Shown piece after piece: positions 46,207-59,553 of a stretch of DNA of 64,000 nt. The stretch spans positions 84,279,501-84,343,500 of the forward strand of contig CM027385.1 in assembly GCA_015680905.1 (NCBI GenBank), read 5' to 3'. Position numbers and translations under genes: made by a program. The stretch's first letter is position 1. Every line of letters begins with the position of its first letter. The notes below the pieces were generated by a model. It did not search any database. It was not told the DNA's origin and was given only the letters and a program-made list of their open reading frames with translations. Origin of the DNA: Coptis chinensis. Taxonomy: Eukaryota; Streptophyta; Magnoliopsida; Ranunculales; Ranunculaceae.

Positions 46207-49200
46207 ATGGCTTTGAGCCTAAGAGATGTTCAGCTAACACCATTAAACAACCTTGAAGATGTAGGACTATTAGAATCATATTATGAAGAAGAGGAAAATG
46301 GTGGGTTAGTTTTACAACAAGGAATGAAAAAAGTACAGATTAAAGTTACTGGGATGACTTGTGCTGCTTGTTCTAATTCTGTTGAAGGAGCTTTATTGGG
46401 CATTAAAGGTGTTCTTAAAGGTTCTGTTTCATTGCTTCAGAATAAAGCTGATGTGCTTTTTGATCCTGAATTGGTAAAGGTTAGTTCTTGATTTTGTGGT
46501 TTTTAATGTTGGGAAGTTGAGATCATGGATTGGTTTTGGATTGTTAGAGTAATTTGGACATGTTGGGTGTGTTTAGATGTTTGAATGTATGCTAAAGATT
46601 TGATATTTTTTTTTAAAAAAAAAAAAAATTGATTGATTGAGATACTAAGTAGAACCTTGTTGATGGATTGGTTTTAAATTGTAGTGACAAGTATGTTCCT
46701 TAATACTAGAGGCAGATGATAACCATATTGTTTTATTATTTAATCGACTTTGAGGCATTTACTGTTTTGCACCAACATTACAGGTCAAATGGTGTTTAGA
46801 AGCAGCTTTTCCATACCTCAAATGCAGTTATTATTGTTAGTTTTTTTGGGGGAATTTTGTTTTTGTTTGTCATTTTCCCTGACCACTTTGCGTTCGCATG
46901 AACCCTTTTGTATGTGTCATGTGTGTCATTGTGCCTAGGTGGGTGGAATGGTGGATTGAGACTTTAAGAGTATATCATTCCACTTGTTAAAGTATAGCAG
47001 TTTCACATGTTTTCACTTTCAGCTTTTAAATTTAAATGACGTTCTCATTTTTGGATTATCAATATATACTTGCATTTAGTAGGAAGTTTGATACGAATGA
47101 AATGCATGCACTGACAAGAAGATGTGTGCAGTCGGTCAGTGAGTATGGAATAATTTTTAAACATTTATATAAATGATAAGAGTACATTCTTAGCAGCTGC
47201 CTAAAAAACCTCAGCTCGAAAAGGTAGTCCAATTTATAAGTCTCATATCCTATAAATTCCGTAAGATGTGCCAAAGGGAATCATGCTGTTGGATTTTTGG
47301 TTAGGACTTCAACAGATGATTTTTGGGGCTTGTTACCCTGTTATAAGGAAAGTGTGACAAATCTGAATTTTCCACCTAGTCTTTTCCACCTGGCAAGTAG
47401 CCATCAAACATCATTCTTATTTGTTTCTTACTTTTATGTAAACTGTATAGCTGTTTTCCTTGGTAAAACGATCTCTTAGATTTTGTTCTGTTTAACTAAT
47501 TTCTATGTTACACGGGCACGCCCTATTTCTAAAATAATCTGTGTCGGATACGTATCGGTGTGTCTGTGTCGGACACACAGTGACACATATTGTGTGTGAT
47601 ATTCGTTAGTTTTTTATATTTCGCCATGTCAGACACTCCAAATCTGTGTCAGTGTCGGTTGACACGGATTCGGAGTGTCAACACATGTGTCCGTGTCAAT
47701 GCAACTTAGGTTTAACATCAAAGTAAAAGGATATGATGCTTAAGTTCTATATTGTACATTTTTGTCAACCACGGTATCTATTTTATTATATTTTAATTAT
47801 TAGAAACAGCTAACATGCAATATTAAAGTAGTAAATGGCCTTCGATGATTCATAGGTTTCTTTCCTCAAGCTAAAAGTTTTGTATTGCCTGTTTGCTGAC
47901 TCTTTTTTATGCAGGAAGAGGATATCAAACTTGCAATTGAGGATGCAGGGTTTGATGCAGAGGTGCTTTCAGAATCCAATTCTATTCAACCCAAATCACA
48001 GGGAACATTAACAGGACAGTTCAGGATAGGGGGTATGACATGTGCAGCATGTGTAAATTCTGTCGAAGGTATTTTGAGAAAACTTCCCGGTGTCAAAAGA
48101 GCAGTTGTTGCCTTATCTACGTCATTGGGGGAAGTCGAATATGAACCTACTTCAATTAGTAAGGAAGAGATTGTTGATGCAATTGAAGATGCAGGTTTTG
48201 AAGGTTCTTTTGTACAGAGCAGTGAGCAGGACAGAATAATATTAGGAGTATCTGGAATTTCCACTGAAATGGATTTGCAGATTTTGGAAGGCATGCTTGG
48301 CAATTTGAAAGGAGTGAGGCAATTCCGTTTTGACTTAACTCGTTCGGAATTAGAGGTTCTCTTTGATCCAGAAGTAATAAGTTCCAGATCCATAGTAGAT
48401 AATATATGTGGAAGGAACAAAGATAGATATAAAGTAACAGTCAAGAACCCTTACACATCAACAAATTCAAGTACTATAGAAGAATCAGCAAAAATGTTCC
48501 GGCTTTTCACCTCCAGTTTGTTTCTCAGTGTAAGTAGGACTGCTTGTTTTGGAGATACAAATAATATTAGTTTCCTTTTTCTTTATATGGATGTTTTCAC
48601 GTAGAATGCTAATTCGTGTCCGAATCTTATTCACGATATCTTGTTTTTTCTGTTCTATTTATGCTGTTCATTTATAAAGTCAAGTGTTGATGCATGTAAT
48701 TTTTCCAACAGATCCCTGTCTTCCTCATACGAGTAGTTTGTCCCAGTATACCTCTTGTATACTCTTTATTGCTATGGCGATGTGGCCCCTTCCTCATGGG
48801 AGACTGGTTAAAGTTTGGATTAGTGACCTTAGTTCAATTTGTCGTTGGAAAACGGTTCTATGTAGCAGCTGGCAGGGCATTGCGGAATGGTTCGACAAAT
48901 ATGGATGTTTTAGTTGCACTGGGAACATCAGCTTCTTACTTCTATTCGGTCGGCGCACTTCTGTATGGTGCCGTAACTGGTTTCTGGTCTCCAACTTATT
49001 TCGAGACAAGTGCCATGCTGATCACATTTGTGCTTCTCGGAAAATATCTTGAAATTCTTGCAAAGGGAAAGACATCAGAAGCTATCAAGAAGTTAGTAGA
49101 ACTTTCTCCAGCAACGGCTTTGTTGCTTGTCAAAGATGCTGGTATGCCACCTTTCCTCATCATAACATTATCACTTATTTCCTTGACATGCTTGTTCATA

Positions 49201-51947
49201 ACTGTGGCCATCCACATTGTCACTTAAATTGTTGCACTGGTGTGCAGGAGGGAAGCTTATTGAAGAAAGAGAAATTGATGCATTGCTAATTCAGCCTGGT
49301 GACATACTGAAAGTTATTCCTGGTTCAAAGGTTCCAGTTGATGGTGATGTCGTATGGGGTTCAAGTTATGTTGACGAGAGTATGGTGACTGGTGAATCTT
49401 CACCTGTTCTGAAGGAGGCTAACACTCATGTTATAGGAGGCACAATCAATATGCATGGCGCTCTTCATATAAAAGCCACAAGAGTAGGATCTAATACTGT
49501 CTTGAGTCAGATAATTTGTCTAGTTGAGGCAGCTCAAATGTCCAAAGCTCCCGTTCAGAAGTTTGCTGATTTTGTAAGTATTAATCAGTTAGTAAATTTT
49601 CTAAGCGTTTTGGTTGAATTTTTGGGCTCCATATTGATCCAATTCTATTATATGCTTAGTGGAAGGCTGGAAGCTTTCCTCTTTTTAGTACTTGTTTGGT
49701 TCATACTCTGGGTAGTATATTAGATTACTAGTACATGCTGAACTTGCACGTCACTATTCACCAGTTCCTTTTTGAATGAATGCATGATAAAAAACGGGCA
49801 TCATTGACAATATGATAGTTTCATAGGAAAGTATTGAGAAACTTAACAGATCAGCAGTTTGAATATCCATATTGGTGATTTCATACTTCTTCTATTAACG
49901 TTTTTAGTCTTTGTTTGACTCTGTAGTTTAATTTTCCCAATGTCATCGGTACTTTTATATAAATGTGTCACCTTATCCTTATTGTAGTTATCTTTACTTT
50001 AACAGGTCGCAAGCATTTTTGTTCCTACTGTTGTTACGCTGGCTTTGCTGACTTTTCTGGGGTGGTAAGTTAACTTGATCTAGTGTGAAAGTAGTCAACA
50101 TTCATAGAACAAGCTTAATTGATGCAAGGTCTTGGGCTGATTTCTTTAGGTATATCTGTGGAGTTTTAGGCGCGTACCCAGAAGATTGGCTTCCTGAAAA
50201 TGGCAATTATTTTGTTTTTGCCCTTATGTTTTCTATATCAGTTGTTGTGATTGCATGCCCTTGTGCACTCGGGTTAGCAACACCAACTGCTATTATGGTC
50301 GCGACCGGCGTTGGTGCTAACAATGGTGTCCTTATTAAAGGAGGAGATGCTCTGGAAAGGGCTCAAAAGGTTAAGTATGTGGTATTTGACAAAACGGGTA
50401 CCCTTACACAGGGAAGAGCCACAGTTACAACAGCAAAAGTTTTCTCAGGAATGGATCGGGGAGATTTTCTCACTCTGGTTGCCTCTGCAGAGGTATTTGA
50501 GATTTTGAAAGTGTGTTTGGCTTGGATTGACGTTTTGATTACTGTAACACTTATGATTCTCTCTCATTTTTCATGGAGCAGGCTAGCAGTGAGCATCCGT
50601 TGGGGAGAGCAATAGTAGAGTACGCTCGGCATTTCCATTTCTTTGATGATCCTTCTGCAGCAAAGGATGACCAAAGACACGGCAAAGAGTCCAAACCATC
50701 TTGGCTTTTTGATGTTCTCGATTTCTCTGCATTGCCTGGGAAAGGTGTGCAGTGTTTTGTACATGGGAAAAGAATTTTGGTAAGTGTCAATAAGTTTCAT
50801 CGATGTAATTGAGATAAGGAGATGATTCGTGGTTAGGTTTCTTCTCACAAGATGTTTGTATTCTGAACAGGTTGGTAATAGGAAGTTGCTAACTGAGAAT
50901 GGGGTTATGATACCATCGGAAGCTGAACAGTTTGTCACAGAGCTTGAGGAAAGTGCAAAGACGGGGATACTTGTGGCATATAATAACGCTCTCCTTGGTG
51001 TCTTAGGTTTAGCAGATCCTTTAAAGAGAGAAGCTGCTGTTGTCGTGGACAGCCTGAGGAAAATGGGTGTTAGACCAGTCATGGTCACAGGGGATAATAG
51101 GAGAACAGCACAAGCTGTGGCGAAAGAGGTTAGTTTTGTCCTTCTTGTTAGTCTCTCAAATACCATACCTCTATCTTCTGGTGTTTGGCTATCTGACTTG
51201 GTTTCTCCATAGAAGAGTTTTATCCCTTTTTTTAACCAATAACAAGTGTGTTTGTTGAGAATGATGGTGTTCATTTGCACGTAGTACCTGTACAGTTTCT
51301 GCTGCAATTGACCACCTTTTGTGATACTTTGTTTCACGTAAAATCATTTGATTCTAGTGAATTGCAACCTCTAGGCATTTACAGCTTATCATATTGCAAC
51401 ATTTCTTTCCTTCAGCAAATAGCTTCTGTTTTGAGATTTGTTAACTTGAAGAGCAATCATGATTTTGCAGGTTGGCATTCAAGATGTGAGAGCTGAAGTG
51501 ATGCCTGCTGGAAAGGCTGATGTTATACGTTCATTTCAGAGGGATGGAAGCATAGTTGCAATGGTGGGTGATGGTATCAATGATTCTCCTGCCCTTGCAG
51601 CAGCTGATGTTGGGATTGCAATTGGGGCAGGGACTGATATAGCCATAGAAGCTGCTGATTATGTGTTGATGAGGAGCAACCTAGAAGATGTTATCACTGC
51701 CATTGACCTCTCAAGGAAGACATTCTCCCGTATCCGTTGGAACTACGTTTTTGCCATGGCATATAATGTAATTGCCATCCCAGTTGCTGCTGGTGTATTC
51801 TTTCCATTGCTAAGAATCAAGTTACCGCCTTGGGTGGCGGGGGCATGCATGGCCCTTTCATCTGTTAGTGTTGTATGCTCTTCTTTACTTTTGAGAAGAT
51901 ACAAGAAACCCAGGCTTACTACCATACTAGAGATAACTGTAGAGTAA
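46207..51947 (+). CDS. RAN1: Copper-transporting P1B-type ATPase RAN1/HMA7
   Basis: Nine exons: 46207-46479, 47915-48529, 48712-49141, 49248-49573, 50006-50064, 50150-50492, 50582-50779, 50871-51128 and 51471-51947, all in phase, 992 aa (Arabidopsis RAN1 is about 1001). The ATPase pumps copper into the endomembrane system, where it loads ethylene receptors. Two N-terminal copper-binding domains carry GMTCAAC at 49-55 and 131-137, followed by a third, degenerate one without the CxxC. Further motifs are TGE at 487-489, the membrane CPC copper site at 604-606, the phosphorylated D648 in DKTGT, SEHP at 685-688 and the hinge GDGIND at 867-872. The start [12 protein letters not shown] matches the family start, although an in-frame ATG lies 54 bp upstream. 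The C-terminus [11 protein letters not shown] is typical. No lesion is seen. Confidence 0.96.
47510..47710. repeat. GTGTCGGACAC-rich repeat in RAN1 intron 1
   Basis: Dense inverted and direct copies of 'gtgtcgga' and 'gtgtcagac' motifs, with 'acacgggcac' near the left end and its near-inverse 'gtgtccgtgt' on the right. It looks like a small MITE-type insertion in the 1.4-kb first intron. No target duplication was found. Confidence 0.45.
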
Positions 51948-52556
51948 AAGATAGTTTCAACCTCAAAAGGAAATGTAATTGAGGTTGTTTGTAGTTTTAC
52001 ATTGTCCATACCTGGGGTTTGCATCTGTGCGTCCCATTAATGTACATGCCTCTTGTAACATGTGTCTGTTTTCATAAAATTTTCCAATTGAGTGAGAAGG
52101 AATTAATCAAAGCATTTTTTTGTTTTCTTCTGAATCTGTTTCTCTTTTAAAGTTCTGAGGCCAAGGGAGAATACAATCTGTCAGCTAAAACTTTGAGACT
52201 TGAGAGCTCTGAAAGTGACATTCCTAAGGTACATCTGAAAGTGATACTAAAAAAACTTAAATAGTTTGGGATTGGTATGATAAGCGCAACGAATTATGGC
52301 AAACCAAACATTAAAATATTCAAGAGTAACGCATTTATTTCACTGGAGAAACTGAATAGCAGTCTATTCTCTATTATACAAATCGTGAAAGAGGGAAAAC
52401 AAGATAACAACATAAGCAGAAGTAGCAAAACTTGGTGTTTTTAGTTTTCCAGCATATGCATTTACTTCAGTGGAGTAGCTGAATAGCAGCGTTACACATT
52501 CCAGGAAGGAGGGAAACTAAGATAAGAGCCGTAAACAGAACTGACAAACTTGGTGT
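51948..52556. other. Convergent 3' spacer between RAN1 and the peroxidase
   Basis: The two genes face tail to tail, so this 609-bp stretch holds both 3' untranslated regions. No other feature is seen. Confidence 0.6.
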
Positions 52557-54141
52557 TCAATAGTCAGATTCCTGGCCTAGCATGGAGCAGGTGACCCGGG
52601 TAGGAACTTGGTAGTTGGAGACACCACCTAGACTTGACATCTTCACCATTGCACGAGCAAAGTCCCTCCTAAAAGCCGAACCATCATCAGACGCATAGGC
52701 CTTCACCAGTGCTGCAGTTTTCTGTGTCGCCATCAATTGTTGATCAGCAAATAGGAGTCCTCTCCCTCTCATCAAGCTCACATAGTAGTGAGTGTCGAAA
52801 CCAGCTCCTGAGGACATGGATGGTAATAGAGTCTGGTAGTACATCATCCCTATGCCAGGTGACGGTGGAGAGAGCCGACTAGTACTATTGCTGCAGTATG
52901 CTCTCAACTGAAGTAGGAAATCAGCAGGCAAGCTTGGGTCAGGTCTTCCAGTCCCAGAGAAGTTAAAGAGACGGCTCCGAATGAATGTACAATCAATACT
53001 CCCAATGTTATGAGCACCTTCATAACCATTTTACCATACATCAATATTTATGCAACTCATCTTAACATATTTCAAAAACAGAAGTACTAGTATGAATTTT
53101 TGAATTACCTAACAAGCTGACAGTTTCTCTTGCACTGAATCCTTTGTTTGCAAACTTCACAAGGGTTATATTGACGTCGTCGGTAGGAGTAGGTATATCG
53201 TTCAATACCTGTGCCAAATGTGACTGATCGCTGTCTTTTCTACCAGTATTGAGTGGATAAAAAGGACCTCCAGCCTGCAATGTGTTTCATAAATTTCACA
53301 CACACAAAGAAGTCCAACAGAAAAACCAAATTAACCAATATGTTTCTAGAACAAAAGAACATGCATGGTCCATCAAAACAAAATAAACTAAAAGCAGAAT
53401 TCAAGTTTTCATGAAATATTAAAAAATGATGATAGAAAAGAGGAACATACACAGAAACAAACCATTCAAAAGCCATGCATGGATTATAAATAGTAGACAG
53501 ATTAAAAAACACATTAAGAAACAGAGAAAGAGCAGAGAACAAACCAGAACAATGCCTTCTCTGGTAGCAAGAACAAGAATATCAGCACAAGAAACAGTTC
53601 TTGGACAAGCTTCTTCAAGTCTAGACTTGATTATCTCAATTTTCTCAAATCCTTTAAGAGTTTCATTGGGTTTAGCATCTTTTTCAGTGTTGGTATCATT
53701 ACTAGTACCACTTTCATCCAAAAGAACCGATGCATCACATCCCTAAAACACAACAAAGAGACCAAATCACAAATAAACTTCAACAAAACTCAAAAACAAA
53801 CAAGCCCCAAGAAAGATATACATTTTATCAAGAAAATGTAAAAACAAGCTTACCCCAATGAAGCAATCATGGAAAAAGAGACGAAGAAGCTGAGGAGAAG
53901 TGGTGGAGCTGTTCATGTAAAGCTCTTTCATGGTGTTCCGAATGATTTCCTCTGCATGTGGACATGTTTCACGGTAGAAATTATAGTTAAGCTGGTTTTG
54001 AAGCTGTGGATATTCTTGTTGTTGTGAAGAAGATGATTGAAGAAGTGTTCTTTGAATTTCACCACTTGGATTAGTGAGAGCAAGAACTACAGATAGAACT
54101 AGTGCTAATGCACACAACCTTTTCAGCAAAGTATCCCACAT
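52557..54141 (-). CDS. PER48: Class III peroxidase (PER48-like)
   Basis: Four minus-strand exons (54141-53854, 53742-53545, 53274-53109, 53017-52557) with the three introns usual for plant peroxidases, 370 aa. A hydrophobic N-terminus ([15 protein letters not shown]) looks like a signal peptide or anchor, so secretion to the apoplast or vacuole is expected. Heme-peroxidase residues are in place: R87 and distal H91 in [19 protein letters not shown] after it, [14 protein letters not shown], and proximal H220 in [10 protein letters not shown]. The enzyme oxidises phenolics with hydrogen peroxide; the physiological substrate is unknown. A serine/glutamine-rich insert (about 31-50) follows the signal and makes it longer than the average peroxidase. 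The C-terminal third is diverged, as in Arabidopsis PER48. Confidence 0.9.
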
Positions 54142-54267
54142 TTTTCTTCTTCTTTCTTCTTTCTTTGTTGTTGTTGAAGATGAAGATTTGAGGATGGAGC
54201 AAGAAAAGTTTCAGAGAAGATCAATGGAATGAAGAATGTGAGAGAGAAAGAAAGAAGGTGTTGCTTC

Positions 54268-54275
54268 CTTTATAG
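54268..54275 (-). promoter_or_regulatory. Probable TATA box of the peroxidase gene
   Basis: CTATAAAG on the minus strand lies about 130 bp before the ATG at 54141, a normal spacing for a plant gene with a leader of roughly 100 bp. Confidence 0.4.
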
Positions 54276-54688
54276 TAAAAGAGGAGGGAGAGTTCGTTAG
54301 TTAGTTATAACTGTAATAACTGAAAAAAAAAGTTTGTTAAAAAGGATACAGTTGGCGGTCCAGCTGGCAGCAGTTTTCAGTTACAAGTAGTTGAGTGTGG
54401 TTAGTTAGTTAAGAAAGATGTGTACCACAATGCTTTTTTTTTATGTCCCCTTACATAGCAATTTATACCAATCATAAATAGTACATTTATTTTTGTTAAA
54501 TTTAGGCCTGCTCAAAATGGAGACACTCAGATAGTCTATGCTCACAGAGATGAGCTCATTAATGTCTTTTACACATTAGCTTTGCATTCCATCCTATTTT
54601 TGTTTCTGCATGGTTCATTGTTTGCTTTGGTGGGCATACTTCCTGGAGCTCTATGATCTGTTCCCGTTTCGTCTTTCTTCCTTTGATC
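54276..54688. other. Spacer between the peroxidase and DCAF13
   Basis: Promoter side of the peroxidase gene and 3' flank of DCAF13, both on the minus strand. No gene is supported. Confidence 0.5.
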
Positions 54689-57600
54689 TTAACACATTAT
54701 AGATTTCACGATCCGTCTTCTGCGCATTGGCTCTGTTTTCATGCTTCCTGGAGCACTGTGAGCCTTCCTCCTCTTATCTTTCTTCCTATGGGATGCAAGC
54801 ATGGTCCGTTTGAGTATAACAGACTTGTATAGTGGTTTTGGTAAGTGCCTATTCCTGTACCAAGGATGAGAATTCATCATAGATTACAATTCCTAACAGC
54901 TAGAAGGAAGATGTGCAGGAACCATTACTTAAATGCATCTTACATCCTACACAGCTGCTATATATGGCTGGAATTCTCACATTAATTTAAAGGTCTTCTC
55001 CTTATTTAAGAATGTGCATACCCACATGGACAAGTATAGTTTATACATACCTCAGAATACGCTTAACACAAGGAAGGTTCTTGTGGCTGGCCTTGATGAG
55101 AGCATCGTAATATTCATGCCTTCTGCGTTCCCTTGGAAGTTGCTGTGCGGTGAAAGATAATCAGGTGTTTAGGACATGAAGACTGAAAGCTCTGTTTTCA
55201 CTGCTAAGACTGACTATGTAATTGTGTATTGGCTTCTCCAATAGTATCAGGATAAACGTAATGAAAAGTTTGTGAAGAAAGAAAAAGTGATTCAGCTCTA
55301 GTTCCTAAGAAATATAATTTTTCTGCACTACTAAAACGATCCATTTCTATGCCAATTTTTTATAGGACACACAACACAGAGACATAAGAAACAGAGAAAA
55401 CATGAAATGTTCTTACAATTCCCAACTGTTCTGATGCCTTGGCTTTCCAGACACGCAGATTGGTGTCATCACTTGCAGATATAACATAAGTGCCATCACA
55501 GCTGAACTTAACACAAAATACCCTACATGAATGAGAAATGTTTTTCAGAAAGTTGAATTGAAGTAAAGATAGATGCATCAAAACCACAAAAGAGCTGAGC
55601 GTCACACTCATCTAGCAGATTTAAGCCTTAATCTCATGCATGGTCCCAAAATGAAATGAAATTTGTTCAGAAAAAGCTATACAATAATAATTCAAAACCT
55701 GTTCATCCTATTAGTGTTGTAAATCTCCCTGCTATGACCATCATTATATTGGAAGATTCTCACCTGCAAGGATCATTATAAAAACTCAGAACATAAGAAG
55801 CCTTCTTACTGTAAATATTGAAAACTATACATTACAAAACATAAGGAACTCACAGTTTTATCATAAGATCCCGTTACAAACTCTCGTCCAGTAGGGGAAT
55901 AATCTATATCCATCATATATATAACTGACGTAGCAGTATGGAGGTAACAGTTTATGGAAGAGAGACTCATTTTTGAACTGCACATGCTTTTACTTACACT
56001 GCAGAAACATGGTCTTCATGCACGCACTTAGCCATATCCAGTTTTCTAGCATCATAGGTATAGCAGTTGGAGTCTTCATTTGCCTTCATCAGCATTAGAA
56101 CAAAGGTTCTCAAGAAATTAGCAACGAAAGTTTCAGATATTAGCATTTAGATGGGACTGTATCATTCTGAGTGAAGGATTTAATTTTATACTACTTCTCC
56201 CATATTGACACCTACTTACAATATCAACAGCAAAAGATTATCTAATATCTAGACTCAGAATTGAGAAACGTGTACATCCATCAGCACAAGCAAACCACTC
56301 TTATACTTACAGCAGTGAAGTTCATCGGCTCCATTGGATTCCAACAAATTGAATTTGTCTTTGTCTGCAAACATCAAGACAAGTCAACAATCTCTCAAGT
56401 CTCAACATATGCCATCAGAGAATGAAGTACTAAATGAAGTGAGAATTCACTAAGACTTGTTACCCAAATTACCTTCATGACAAGCTTCCCCAAGGAGGAA
56501 GATGAACGCAAATCATAGAGTGTAATGCTGCGATCTCTGATTCAAACATAACTAAAAGTCAATCTATACAGCAGAGACGACACAGCAAGAGATTTTCAGA
56601 CACGAATAACAAGTACTAACCAATGTACAAAACAGAGATTTTCAGAAGAAACCTAAAGTTTAGTTAGTGCATACTTAATTAAGAACTGCACATGCAAACA
56701 AATAATCGACCATACCAACCTAGACGATGTTACTAACAAATTTGGCTGTCCAGGATTAAAACGAACAGACGTGACCGTGTCATTTCCCCAGTGGAAACTG
56801 CTGACTGGCTCCGACCTTTATGAAGAAGCAAGAAATTAAAGGTGTCATAATATGGTATAACTTGTTTAGATGACAGGAAATATGCAAGATCATTGGGAAA
56901 ACCTATTGTGATTCCATATATCTACTTGAGCACCAGCTGTGGCAAATTGCTCATCATCCCACTGGTGATCGACAGCCCTGAAAAATAAAGTTTAGAGATT
57001 ACAGAAATTGACACTTAGATCAGAAAAAACATTGTCTAGATAAGGTGGTAACGTGATAATGGCTTAAAAATGTATTCAACATAACATTTTACAAAATGCA
57101 GAAGTCTTACCAAAAAGCATTATTCTGAACATAAACTGCTAGGGGCTGAAAGCACCAAAAAAAGAGTATATAAGAACAATAATGAACTAAGACAATTCCT
57201 AACCTCAGAGTATCGATCCGATGAGTCATCTGACTCCATTATATCCTCGACAGGAACATTCCAGAGTCTTACACTGACAAGGGCAAAAAGGATCAGACAT
57301 TTCTCTCTGAGTGAAAATACAATCTAAAATCTAAAGTTTAACAAAGAAACAATAATTAAATTACTTACGTGCAATCGACACCACAAGAAACAAGAAGACG
57401 TCCATCCGTAGACGCTGTTAAACCCCGCACTGCACCTTGATGTCCAGGGAACTGGCGCACCGTCCGCCTTTTTTGCATTTATTTAGATTCAGAAAAAAAA
57501 TACTTCAAATAGACATAAATTCATATGATGGCAAGAACAAATTTGTAGAACATTCACACTAAGTATTAGAGCACATAAAATGGATTTGTAGAACATTCAC

Positions 57601-58366
57601 ACTAAGTGGAAGAAGTAAACTGTCAAGCTCTTACTAAAGGAAAAGCATCTACATAATCAAAACTACATATTTGATTATACCAGTCTTCTATATTTCTAAT
57701 CAAACCAATTCAAAGCTGTGTAACATTACCTGGAAGCCATATCCCAAAGACGAATATCTGCACATACATACCAAAAAACAGAAAGTAAGACATTACTTAT
57801 ACAATTTCAAGAACTTCAAAAGCAGAGAACAGAATATCTTAGAACAACTAATTCAATAACGTTAAAAAATTGAGATTCAACAACATATACCTCCATCCAT
57901 CGAACCCGAAAATATCCCCTTCAAGTACTTCGGGTTTTTTGCCATACACGAAACAGCATCAAGGTGGCCTTCCATTGCATGAATAAACGGTTTTGCAAAT
58001 ATCTATAACAAAAAAAAACTCAACGTCCAAAATTAACGTACATGCAAATATCTATATACCCTCACACACATGCAAATTAACGTACATGCAATAGTAATGC
58101 AACGAAATAAGCTACCTTTTCTAGTTTTGCAGCATTAACAGCGCGAACACATTCAGTTGCTTTAGCTAGTGGACGTAGAATTGGATCATAGTTTCCGTGT
58201 ACCCTCTACTCAAAACACAAATAAAAAAAAAAATGTGTTTTACGTACAAAATTTTTGTTAGGAAAACTAGTCACTAAGCTTAAAAATATATTTGTCTTAC
58301 CAAAAGATCTTTACTATGTTCACGGGTAAATTCATTTTCTGGACGTGAAAGATTCTTGACCTTCAT
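54689..58366 (-). CDS. DCAF13: DCAF13/SOF1 WD40 protein of the small-subunit processome
   Basis: Seventeen minus-strand exons: 58366-58301, 58205-58116, 58002-57891, 57757-57730, 57467-57369, 57273-57204, 57145-57111, 56977-56903, 56815-56720, 56536-56473, 56364-56311, 56083-55998, 55914-55854, 55763-55699, 55522-55417, 55142-55051 and 54854-54689, about 454 aa, the family's normal length. It starts MKVKNLSRPENEFTREHSKD. WD repeats are visible (GSMDGDIRLWDMASR, DCTVRLWNVP, GSYDKTVRIFQYN, SDDTNLRVWKAKASE). The conserved SOF1 tail follows: LPRERRRHEYYDAL, RHLPKPLYK and KAHSAPGSM. Sof1/DCAF13 works in nucleolar 18S rRNA processing and, in animals, as a CUL4 substrate receptor. The frame requires exon 13 to begin at 55914, but no AG precedes it; see the finding. 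Its neighbour RCL1 belongs to the same pathway. Confidence 0.92.
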
Positions 58367-59553
58367 TTTGGTTGTACGTAATAATTCTTAGGCCTTAAAG
58401 ATGCAAAGCTTCACTATAGGAAAATACCACGTAAGGAATAGACCATGCTACTGTGCAACTAATGCCCTACTAATAAGTTTACTAGAAATCTAGAATAGGC
58501 CTGGGGGCAGCCAGCATAGAAGCTAATCTATGACAGACTGATGTCATCATCAGTACATGATTTCTGTTTTTAGTACAAACTCGTTACTGTAAGTATAAGC
58601 TAATCTGCTAATATGACATACCATCAGTCCATCAGTGCAACTCCAGTTCACTTATGTTTTCATATTTTTTCTAAGTTCACATATCTCCCACAAAATTATT
58701 CATACATTCACACAATAATAGATACTTTATTTTTTCGTTAATACACAATAATAGATACTACAGTCTACAGATCCAATAAAACATACTTTGGATCAAGGTA
58801 AATAGATACTCATGTAATCGGCAGTGCTTAAAAAACAAATTCGGAATATCTGCTTTCCACTTTTTGACTGAAAGGAAATGAAACAGAGTCCGGTTCCTCT
58901 ATAACCAGGTACACACACACACGTCTCGTATCTCGACGCACACACACACAGGTATCGAAGCACACACACACATCTCGATTTCAAATCAACGGTGAGATAA
59001 ACCGGTTGTAGAGATCTCGAACCCAATGAAACAAGCCGACCAAAAGTCGGCCAATAAGGAAGGACAGCAGAAACACAAAAAGTGAAAAGTATGTTTCCAC
59101 TCATGCCGTGTTGGACTAGTGAAGATCCAGAATTTACCAATTAAGTTTCTATTATCTCATACTTCCATAAAACTTGGGATATATCACAGCAGAGAATTTG
59201 TTTCCCAATAACCAAGAGAAAAGTATTACATAAAACCTGGACTGATCATATAATATATAGACAACGAGAAATGTTATTACAACTTAAAACTTAAAAGTAA
59301 AGTAGTTTGCACTTCCTAATGTGTTCCAAGCTCCATTTTCTCTCCTCGCTCTTTGCTCACTTCTAGGTGCTTCGCCGATAAAGGTGACTCAAACAAAACT
59401 AAGCACATAATCAGCAGCTCTTCCACAATACAAAACCTCTTCACTGACCTATATATAGCCCGTGATCAACATTTTGAGCAACACGAGATGGTCAACACAC
59501 AGGATTAGAACCACGAACCCTGTGCTGACAAAAGAAAACACTCTAATTTGAAT
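58367..59553. other. Spacer between DCAF13 and RCL1
   Basis: Includes the 5' flank of DCAF13 and the 3' flank of RCL1, with three short (CA)n runs between about 58910 and 58971. No gene is supported. Confidence 0.5.
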
